14,192 nucleotides of DNA. Source: Fidelibacterota bacterium (lineage in GTDB: Bacteria > Fidelibacterota > Marinisomatia > Marinisomatales > TCS56). The translations under genes and the position numbers were made by a program. The stretch lies in contig JABMPO010000364.1 in the NCBI GenBank assembly GCA_013203015.1, forward strand, positions 1-14,192. Direction: 5' to 3'. Positions 8,447 through 14,013 of this stretch are shown here, in pieces. Below the pieces are notes generated by a model. That model searched no databases and was not told the DNA's origin. It was given only the letters and a program-made list of their open reading frames with translations. The first letter of the stretch is position 1, and each line of letters opens with the position of its first letter.

Positions 8447-9055
8447 ATGAGTAAAACACCAATCACCAGTGCCAAGATTACGCTTAAAGAAAAGCGATCG
8501 GAATTTATCGGGATAATCCAACCCTGTGAAAGCCAGCAGGAATTCAGTGATGAGCTAAAAAAACTGAAGAAAGAATTCCACGACGCCAGTCATATCTGCT
8601 GGGCTTATCGACTACGGTTGCCGAAGGGATTGGAAGAGTTATCGGCCGATGCCGGCGAACCGGCGGGCTCGGCGGGTCTGCCAATGCTGAATGCGTTGCG
8701 GTCGGCGGATATTGAAAATGGAATGGTGTTCGTGATCCGTTTTTTTGGCGGCACCAAATTGGGTAAACGGGGCTTAATGGATGCCTATGGCGGCGCTGCG
8801 GAACAGGCGATCACAGCCGTGAAGAAAGCCGTTTATGAACATAAAGAAATTTACCGGCTTGAATGTCCGTTGGAATACTACGGCGAGGTGCAACATGCCT
8901 TAAGCGAGGCTGGGGGACGTATCCTTGTGGACCGGTCGGCAGACCGGATTCTCTGGGAAACCGAAGTGCCTTCTAAAGGGGTGAGTCAGTTGATTGTTAC
9001 TCTGCGGAATATTACGCGGGGGGCGGCGATTTTAATAGGAGAGGAGCGAACATAA
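8447..9055 (+). CDS. yigZ: YigZ / IMPACT family protein
   Basis: A 202-residue protein with the full N-terminal UPF0029/IMPACT signature: KRSEFIG (16-22), HICWAYRL (49-56), SADAGEPAGSAGLPMLNAL (66-84) and VIRFFGGTKLGKRGLMDAYG (96-115). The remaining C-terminal part corresponds to the small DUF1949-like ferredoxin fold of YigZ. The biochemical role of bacterial members is not settled; the eukaryotic relative IMPACT regulates the kinase GCN2. The ATG at 8447 is preceded by CCAGG directly abutting the start, a poor ribosome site, but the N-terminus fits the family. It stands alone, 117 nt after der. Confidence 0.9.
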   Translation: MSKTPITSAKITLKEKRSEFIGIIQPCESQQEFSDELKKLKKEFHDASHICWAYRLRLPKGLEELSADAGEPAGSAGLPMLNALRSADIENGMVFVIRFFGGTKLGKRGLMDAYGGAAEQAITAVKKAVYEHKEIYRLECPLEYYGEVQHALSEAGGRILVDRSADRILWETEVPSKGVSQLIVTLRNITRGAAILIGEERT

Positions 9056-9103
9056 CCAAACCAAGGAGGTTGGAAGGATGAGTAGAGGGGTCGTCCGCTC
9101 CTC
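9041..9103 (+). repeat. Inverted repeat spanning the yigZ stop codon
   Basis: GAGGAGCG (9041-9048, the last codons of yigZ) is the exact reverse complement of CGCTCCTC (9096-9103), giving an 8-bp GC-rich stem around a 47-nt loop. The loop contains a nested CCAA-GGAGG-TTGG stem. There is no T-tract after it, so it is not a classical terminator. Confidence 0.35.
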
Positions 9104-9131
9104 AGATTTAAATTACGAATTGCGAGATTGA
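9078..9131 (+). other. Possible 17-codon leader ORF with a perfect ribosome site
   Basis: AAGGAGG at 9063-9069 lies 8 nt before an ATG, the strongest Shine-Dalgarno sequence noticed in the window. The frame runs 17 codons (starts MSRGVVRSSDLNYE) and stops at 9129-9131. The ribosome site lies in the loop of a small CCAA/TTGG hairpin. The codons run through one of the degenerate spacer words (AAATTACGAATTGCGAGATT), which argues against a conserved peptide. It could be a leader for the lipoprotein gene 92 nt further on, or chance. Confidence 0.2.
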
Positions 9132-9222
9132 AAGTTCCCTATAACAGAATTGATTGAACTGCAGAATACCGAACAGGCTAAGAAAAATATTTTAGTATTG
9201 AGGAAAAATAAGGAATTGTAAA

Positions 9223-10299
9223 ATGAAAATCAGGTTGGCTATATTAATATTAATTGCTTTATTATTTTCTGGCTGCATGCAGCCGGTGGAACCGTTAAAA
9301 GTGGGTTTCTGGAATGTGGAAAATCTGTTCGATCTGGATGATGATCCTGACAAACGGGACGAAGAATTCGCCATAGGCGGTCGGAAAAACATGACCCAGG
9401 TTATTCTGGATCAGAAACTGGCCCACATGGCGGAAGTACTTACCGATCTGAATGCCGATTTGGTGGGGCTGGCGGAAGTGGAAAACCTTAAGGTTTTAGA
9501 AATGTTGAATGCCGCTTATCCGGCGCGGAATTATTCCATTGTCCATTATGAATCCCCGGATGAACGGGGCATCGATTGTGCCCTGCTGTACGATCCGCTG
9601 CGCTTCCGGGTCGTGGAATCGGAAGCAGTAAAGGTTGAGATTGGCAATCCCACCCGGGATATTTTGCATGTGACCGGTAAATATGCCAGGAAAAAATTGC
9701 ACATTTTCGTCAACCACTGGCCATCGCACTGGGGTGGTACCGAGCAGACCTTTCCGCTGCGGGTGAAAACCGCCCGAATCCTGCGGGCTCGGATTGATGC
9801 ATTATTAAAAAAGGATCCCCGAGCTGAAATTCTAGTCATGGGTGATTTGAATGATGAACCCAGCGATCCATCGGTTCAAAACTATCTTGGTACCACTTTC
9901 AAGCGTCCGGGACCATCGGTGAAGGACGATATGGCAAACTGTGGTGACACTGCTGCGATGAAAGAATCCTGTGGCGGCTGCCCGTCAGCTCAGGTCGGTG
10001 GAGCCAAGGCGGCCCTGCTTTGGAATCTGATGGAGCCTTTTGAAGGCCGGAAAAATGGTTGTTCCTATAAATACCGGGGCACTGATAAGAACATCGATCA
10101 GATCATTGTGAGCCCAGGGCTGGCCGATGATAAAGGTCTGGGTATTGTGGAAAATTCAATCACGATAATCGATGGACCAAAATACCGCCAGCAGGAAGGC
10201 GATTACCAGGGTTATCCCTTCCGTTTCTGGGCAGGAGACCGGCTATTAGGTGGCTATTCCGATCACATGGCAGTGCGGGTGGCGATTGAGCGGAAATAA
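9223..10299 (+). CDS. Endonuclease/exonuclease/phosphatase (EEP) superfamily lipoprotein
   Basis: A 358-residue protein. The N-terminus is a lipoprotein signal with LLFSGC, so C18 is the probable lipidated residue, although phenylalanine at -3 is not canonical. The EEP fold follows with its catalytic set: FWNVENLFD (N31), GLAEVEN (E85/E87), VNHWPSHWGG (H165), MGDLNDEPSD (D208, N210), NIDQIIVS (D292) and GYSDHMAV (D347, H348). These enzymes cleave phosphodiester or phosphomonoester bonds with Mg2+. An envelope-anchored member may scavenge extracellular nucleic acids, phosphoinositides or nucleotides (inference). A loop at 240-253 has three cysteines (CGD...CGGC). AAGGA lies 8 nt before the ATG. 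Confidence 0.92.
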   Translation: MKIRLAILILIALLFSGCMQPVEPLKVGFWNVENLFDLDDDPDKRDEEFAIGGRKNMTQVILDQKLAHMAEVLTDLNADLVGLAEVENLKVLEMLNAAYPARNYSIVHYESPDERGIDCALLYDPLRFRVVESEAVKVEIGNPTRDILHVTGKYARKKLHIFVNHWPSHWGGTEQTFPLRVKTARILRARIDALLKKDPRAEILVMGDLNDEPSDPSVQNYLGTTFKRPGPSVKDDMANCGDTAAMKESCGGCPSAQVGGAKAALLWNLMEPFEGRKNGCSYKYRGTDKNIDQIIVSPGLADDKGLGIVENSITIIDGPKYRQQEGDYQGYPFRFWAGDRLLGGYSDHMAVRVAIERK

Positions 10300-10301
10300 T
10301 T

Positions 10302-10336
10302 ACTAAACACTAAGTCACCAAGAGTACACAAAGTAG
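10302..10336. repeat. Degenerate tandem-word spacer repeat
   Basis: CTAAACACTAAGTCACCAAGAGTACACAAAG is built from imperfect repeats of a unit like CTAAG/CCAAG/CACAAAG. It begins just after the lipoprotein gene stop codon, in the same position relative to a gene end as the words after der. Confidence 0.4.
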
Positions 10337-10395
10337 ATATAATTTATTTTACCAGCCCAAGGTGTGGGTGTTAGACCACGGTCTTCTGGCTTTTG

Positions 10396-10761
10396 TTAAG
10401 CAGTTTTATACAATTCTGATACATCAACAAAGATCAGGTATTCACTGATTAAGCGGCCATTTGTTTTCAGGATGTTCGCAAATGGAACGGTCAGTGTACT
10501 CGAGTCGTGCCTGGTATAGGTGACCCGGCCGTGACAGATTACAGTATTACCCTCAACCCATGATTCAAGCACGTCATGACTGATTGCTTTGATGGATTCC
10601 AGAAACCCCTTTACAAGATCACCCGCAGCAAGCTTGCCATTAACGGATTCCGCGTTTCCAAACCTGAAAACTATCTCGTCCGCCAGGAAGGCCTGAAATG
10701 CGTCGTTATCCTGCCGGTCAATACTGTCAAATAATGTTTTTACCCATTCTGTTCTATCCAT
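10396..10761 (-). CDS. SnoaL/NTF2-like small protein
   Basis: A 121-residue single-domain protein. WVKTLFDSIDRQDNDAFQAF, then LADEIVFRFGN, then GKLAAGDLVKGFLESIKAI and a run of beta strands (VICHGRVTYTR, TLTVPFANILK, LISEYLIFVD) follow the alpha-then-beta order of the NTF2-like cone fold, specifically the SnoaL-like group. Members include isomerases, binding proteins and many of unknown role, so no reaction can be given. The start is well supported: GAGAGGA lies 8 nt upstream of the ATG at 10761. It is convergent with the EEP lipoprotein gene and stands alone. Confidence 0.75.
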   Translation of the reverse strand: MDRTEWVKTLFDSIDRQDNDAFQAFLADEIVFRFGNAESVNGKLAAGDLVKGFLESIKAISHDVLESWVEGNTVICHGRVTYTRHDSSTLTVPFANILKTNGRLISEYLIFVDVSELYKTA

Positions 10762-10809
10762 TTATTCAATCCTCTCGTATCATATTTTGATAATGTAGTT
10801 ATTCTGAAA

Positions 10810-10841
10810 ATTTTAACTCCCCCCCATTTTTGGACTGTCAA
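10810..10841 (-). promoter_or_regulatory. Candidate promoter of the SnoaL-like gene with G7 spacer
   Basis: On the minus strand a perfect -35 TTGACA (10836-10841) is followed after 20 nt by TAAAAT (10810-10815). The spacer contains seven consecutive G (10819-10825). The spacing is longer than the optimal 17. Transcription would start about 40 nt before the gene. Confidence 0.35.
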
Positions 10842-10988
10842 AATTACTGCATGAAAAACAATAATTCTGTCGGCCAACGGACTGAAACGCAAAAGTCGCT
10901 TAGTTGTTCCTGTTGAGCATCTTCGGGATGACCACTGGCTTGTTAATTAAGGGGCAGACACCGTAACAGTTATATATTATGTTCATTA
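10842..10988 (-). other. Unassigned spacer with a short open remnant
   Basis: The minus strand holds 32 open codons between two TAA stops (10942 down to 10847), including the reading QQEQLSDFCVSVRWPTEL, which looks protein-like but has no start codon I can support. GGGGCAGACACC at 10951-10962 resembles, from memory, sequences seen beside REP-associated transposase genes. No intact gene is present. It may be the decayed end of a repeated element. Confidence 0.25.
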
Positions 10989-11021
10989 AAAACGGGCCGG
11001 TCCGATTGACCAGCCCGTTTT
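10989..11021. terminator. Strong bidirectional hairpin terminator
   Basis: AAAACGGGC-C-GGTC, loop CGATT, GACC-A-GCCCGTTTT: a 13-bp stem with one C/A mismatch. The minus-strand reading ends in TTTTTAA, so it would best terminate transcripts of the sorting-domain fragment at 11131-11805. The plus-strand reading ends in TTTT. Confidence 0.75.
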
Positions 11022-11130
11022 CATTTACAATCTATTTTAACAGTATCATTCATCTAAGTCCGATGGATATCGGATCAACCAGCCTTCGTTCGTTAGAACT
11101 TTGGCTTGGTAAGCGATGAATAAATTTTCC

Positions 11131-11805
11131 TTACTTTAGCAGGATCATTTTGTTAGTTTGAACAAAACTACCGGCTGTCAAGCGGTAGAGATAGACCCCG
11201 GCACCCACCGGTTTGCCGGTAGCATCAGTGGCATCCCAGGTGACCGATTTCCAACCCGGCTCCAGCTTTCCGGCGGCCAACTGCCGGACTTCCCGGCCCA
11301 GCAGATCGGTGATTGTGATGGTGACATAGGCTGCTGCCGGAATATCATAGCGGATGACCGTGTTGGGATTGAAGGGGTTGGGATAGTTCTGGTGTAGGGC
11401 AAACTCTGTCGGAACTCCGGATAATTCATCCACACCGACGATTTCCACCTGTGCGGAAACCTCATTCGAAAAACCGCTTTCATTGCCATGTATATCGGTG
11501 GCTGTGACAACATAATAATAGGTAATGCCCGGTATCACTTCTGGGTCGATATACTCGACTTGATTATCGACGTAGTTATACCACCCATGACCACTCAATA
11601 AGGGTTCACCATAGGCACCGGAAAGTTCGGATTTGTATAATGAGTAATAGAATAAATCATCTTCGTCATTCTGCTGCCACATAATTCCGATTTCAGGACT
11701 GGTACTGGAAACGTCATCAGCCATAATTTCGATAGGAATACCCGGCGCCAGATTATCCCAGGAAGCGCCCCAGGCATTTTCGGAAGCGAAGGTACCTTCA
11801 TTCAT
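11131..11805 (-). pseudogene. 3' fragment of a secreted Fn3 / C-terminal sorting-domain protein
   Basis: From the first ATG this reads 224 residues. Residues 18-122 form a fibronectin-III-like domain (DNLAPG... YYYVVTATDIHGNESGFSNEV). Residues 125-224 are a FlgD-like/T9SS-type C-terminal domain: QNYPNPFNPNTVIRY (139-153), ITDLLGREV, GAGVYLYRLTAG and KMILLK. Such domains end large exported proteins, yet no signal peptide is present. The frame stays open upstream to 11916 (a TAG at 11917-11919). The extra residues just before the ATG (DATDFNYAETEFKLTA) look like the end of another Fn3 domain, so the true gene ran further and lost its 5' part. The breakpoint lies close to the 38-bp repeat at 11873. 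A strong terminator lies downstream. Confidence 0.75.
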
Positions 11806-11872
11806 GTGAGCTGTGAGCTTGAATTCCGTTTCGGCGTAATTGAAGTCAGTAGCATCATGGAGAGTCGATCCC

Positions 11873-11910
11873 GGTTGTTGGCTGGCCGGTGGGGAGATTC
11901 CAACGCTGGG
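11873..11910. repeat. Diverged direct repeat, copy A
   Basis: A 38-bp stretch beginning GGTTGTTGGCTGGCCGGT, identical at 32 of 38 positions to 12296-12333. On the minus strand one frame reads QRWNLPTGQPT, matching QHWNLLTGQPT in copy B. It lies just outside the foldback element and at the upstream edge of the sorting-domain fragment. Confidence 0.6.
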
Positions 11911-11929
11911 CTGATACTACATTGTTATT

Positions 11930-11956
11930 GTTCTTTTGTCCATGATACAAAAGAAC
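11930..11956. repeat. Perfect 10-bp palindrome beside the foldback element
   Basis: GTTCTTTTGT, loop CCATGAT, ACAAAAGAAC. A run of A (CCAAAAAATC) follows. It resembles, from memory, a palindrome that recurs between genes in Bacteroidota and related genomes. It is probably the left part of the same element as the foldback at 11967-12104. Confidence 0.7.
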
Positions 11957-11966
11957 CAAAAAATCG

Positions 11967-12104
11967 CAGCTGGAGAAAAATCATCTAAACCTGCAACAGA
12001 ATTGCCACAAGAAATCAACTTGTTTCGCTAATGCGAGACTGCAAACAGATTTCTTATAAGAAGCAATTCGGCCTGGCTTTTTACCAAAGATTTTTCTCAG
12101 GCTG
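11967..12104. repeat. About 140-nt nested foldback element
   Basis: Arms pair in strict order from outside to inside: CAGC (11967-11970) with GCTG (12101-12104); GAGAAAAATC (11973-11982) with GATTTTTCTC (12089-12098); GAATTGC (11999-12005) with GCAATTC (12063-12069); AAGAAATC (12009-12016) with GATTTCTT (12048-12055); TGTTT (12021-12025) with AAACA (12043-12047); and CGC with GCG around a TAAT tip (12026-12035). Thirty-seven paired positions in six nested helices are very unlikely by chance. It carries no gene. It could be a non-autonomous mobile foldback element or a structured RNA. It lies between the two copies of the 38-bp repeat. Confidence 0.8.
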
Positions 12105-12202
12105 TTTAATTGTCGAAATCAGGAAAAATCCTATTGCTATTTTTTAATTAAAATATTGGGCATCAGTTTGCATGAATCTTGGCCTTGGGATTGGTATGGG
12201 TT

Positions 12203-12436
12203 TTATTTAACCAGTTCTGTGTTAGGGAAAAACGAAGCCCAGGCAAACCAGAAAGCGGAGGTAAGCGGTTGAGCAGATAATGGATCACCACTGTCGGCTG
12301 TTGGCTGGCCGGTTAGCAGATTCCAGTGCTGGGTATCAATTGCTAATTGTCCGGCTTCAACTCTCAATTCCGATAATAGTCGGGTCGAGAGTTGGGGTAG
12401 AGTATAGGCGGTGGCGAAATTAGATTCCCGGCCATC
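12203..12436 (-). pseudogene. C-terminal remnant resembling a DUF3179 protein
   Basis: Seventy-seven open codons between a TAG (12437-12439) and a TAA (12203-12205), with no convincing start. The start DGRESNF, then LAIDTQHWNLLTGQPT and AFWFAWASFFPNTEL at the C-terminus, fit the end of DUF3179-domain proteins as I remember them (DGRELTF, DxETGSxWNLLG, HFWFAWAAFxPDT). The usual TGS after the aspartate-x-glutamate seems deleted. Intact members are several hundred residues long, so most of the gene is missing. Its upstream end falls less than 90 bp from the start of the FliB-like gene on the other strand. Their role is unknown. Confidence 0.5.
12296..12333. repeat. Diverged direct repeat, copy B
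   Basis: Partner of 11873-11910 (32 of 38 identical), same orientation, 423 bp apart. This copy lies within the DUF3179-like remnant and encodes its WNLLTGQPT segment, so copy A is likely a second, more degraded piece of a related gene. Confidence 0.6.
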
Positions 12437-12522
12437 CTATTTTTAATGGTCCTCGTTTTATGGCAGGGAATTTGTACCAGATTGTATATGGTATTAAAAC
12501 CAACTACAGGCTATCCGTCAGT

Positions 12523-13749
12523 ATGAAGCAAAAAATCAGATGCCCGGAATATTTCGCCGATTTCACCTGTATCGGTTCCGATTGTGAAGATTCCTGCTGC
12601 AATCAGTGGCAGATTTACCTCGATCGGGCCACCTTCGAGAATTATACCCGGATAAAAGACCCGGAGCTGCGTCGGCGAATCGATGAATTTGTAGAGCCAA
12701 ATCCCAAAGATCAAACCGAAGCCCGATTTGGCAGGATCAATCTGACTGATGATCGGAAATGTCCTTTTTTGACTACTGAGTGCTTGTGTATCCTGCAAAA
12801 ACAGTTAGGGGTGGATTCCTTATCCCAGACTTGCCTGACCTATCCGCGAGTTTTTAATAGTTTTGCAGGAATGCTCGAGGGATCAGCCGAAATATCATGC
12901 CCGGAAGTAGCTCGTCGGGCGTTGCTGAATCCCGGGGGAATCCGGTTTGTTGAGCGGGAACTGGAACTGGACAGCCGGTTTGCCCTGAACAATACGATTA
13001 AGTTGGAGGAACCGGGTGATTATCCGCTGGCCCAGTATTACCAACCACTGCAAGATTTTTCCATATCATTGATGCAAGACAGGCGATTATCCCTGCCCGA
13101 TCGGTTGACTGTCCTGGGTATGTTCAGCAGTAAAATGCAGTCGGCAATCGATGAGGGAAATCCAATTGGGACGCCTGCAATAATAGCAGAATTTGATGAA
13201 TTGCGCTGCTTCGATGGTATAGCCGGAAATCTGTCGCAAATCCCGGTGAATACAACCCGGCAACTGCAGTTACTAAAAAGCATTGTTGACGAAAAGCTGC
13301 GGCGCGGCACAGGAATCGCTACTTTCAGGGATTGTCACGAGCAGATGCTCGCAGGTATTGGTTTTGATAGGGACGATCAGGCATTGGTACGATTTACTGC
13401 CGGTTACCATAATATTTACTTCCCATTCATGGCCAAAAAGGAATACTTGCTGGAAAATTACTGTGTTAACTATTTGTTTCGGACACAATTTCCTCTTTTT
13501 GATAAGGATTGGTCTCAGATTTTTAAGGCCTTTGTGCACCTTACTCTAAACTATGCTCTGATCAAATTCTATCTGATTGGAATTGGATTGGACTTGGGCG
13601 AACTGAATGATGAAGCAATAGTAAAATTAGTTTACAGCTTTGGCAAAGCTATAGAACACGACAGCGGTTTTATCAATGCCATCCTGAAACAGCTTGAACA
13701 GAAAAATCTGCTGACCATGGCCCAGATGGCAATTTTAATCAGGAATTAG
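12523..13749 (+). CDS. FliB-like (flagellin lysine-N-methylase family) cysteine-rich protein
   Basis: A 408-residue protein. The N-terminal third carries the FliB/YkgJ-like cysteine signature: FTCIGSDCEDSCCNQW (C16, C21, C25, C26), KCPFL (C80), CLC (C87, C89), LSQTCLTYPR (C104) and ISCPEVAR (C126). The remainder is helical. In Salmonella, FliB methylates lysines of flagellin, and the cysteines are expected to hold an iron-sulfur cluster or other metal. No flagellar gene is in this window, so another protein may be the substrate. I chose the ATG at 12523 because family members begin just before the first cysteine block; the frame is open to an ATG at 12460 (21 more residues). No ribosome site is clear for either. 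Confidence 0.82.
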   Translation: MKQKIRCPEYFADFTCIGSDCEDSCCNQWQIYLDRATFENYTRIKDPELRRRIDEFVEPNPKDQTEARFGRINLTDDRKCPFLTTECLCILQKQLGVDSLSQTCLTYPRVFNSFAGMLEGSAEISCPEVARRALLNPGGIRFVERELELDSRFALNNTIKLEEPGDYPLAQYYQPLQDFSISLMQDRRLSLPDRLTVLGMFSSKMQSAIDEGNPIGTPAIIAEFDELRCFDGIAGNLSQIPVNTTRQLQLLKSIVDEKLRRGTGIATFRDCHEQMLAGIGFDRDDQALVRFTAGYHNIYFPFMAKKEYLLENYCVNYLFRTQFPLFDKDWSQIFKAFVHLTLNYALIKFYLIGIGLDLGELNDEAIVKLVYSFGKAIEHDSGFINAILKQLEQKNLLTMAQMAILIRN

Positions 13750-13792
13750 AGCACCTGGCACCAATTATCGCAATGGAAATGATCTTAGATAA

Positions 13793-13838
13793 TCCACCTT
13801 CGTCAAATAGAATTGGAACTACGGTGGACGAGAAGGTG
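13793..13838 (+). repeat. Overlapping alternative stems in the spacer after the FliB-like gene
   Basis: TCCACC (13793-13798) can pair with GGTGGA (13823-13828), while the overlapping CACCTTCGTC (13795-13804) can pair with GACG-AG-AAGGTG (13827-13838). The two pairings exclude each other. It lies about 180 nt before the next start codon. No ligand-binding core is evident. Confidence 0.25.
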
Positions 13839-13876
13839 TGCGTTAACTACCCAAATCTTATGTCAGCTGCAAATGC

Positions 13877-13891
13877 CCAAGGCTACCTTGG
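13877..13891 (+). terminator. Weak candidate terminator after the FliB-like gene
   Basis: CCAAGG-CTA-CCTTGG is a perfect 6-bp stem followed after 14 nt by ATTTATTTTT. The distance from stem to T-run is too long for a textbook terminator. Confidence 0.25.
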
Positions 13892-14013
13892 AGTTTAACA
13901 TCATTTATTTTTAAATTCAGAGGTGTTAAAGATAGAGGCAGCAGGGAATATGCGAGTCGATTGTCAGGAATTGAAATACTAAACCGCAAAAAACCATTTG
14001 GAAACGGAAATTC

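Noticed and set aside
10352..10389. Possible terminator between the convergent EEP and SnoaL-like genes (CCAG...CTGG around AGACCACGGTCT)
   Set aside because: The outer arms are only 4 bp with a long unpaired interior, and the inner AGAC/GTCT stem is short. Only a TTTTG follows, so I do not list it.
10951..10962. GGGGCAGACACC taken as proof of a REP-associated transposon
   Set aside because: A single 12-nt word recalled from memory is not enough; it is kept only as a low-confidence hint.
11059..11074. TCCGAT-GGAT-ATCGGA stem near the sorting-domain fragment
   Set aside because: A short stem without a T-tract; the much stronger hairpin at 10989-11021 explains termination.
11131..11805. Calling the sorting-domain frame a complete small secreted gene starting at 11805
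   Set aside because: There is no signal peptide or ribosome site at that ATG, and Fn3-like sequence continues in frame upstream of it.
12122..12153. AGGA-AAAA-TCCT stem followed by ATTTTTTAATT as a terminator, and the TTTTAATTAAAA palindrome
   Set aside because: A 4-bp stem is too weak, and simple AT-rich symmetry is expected here. No gene ends immediately upstream.
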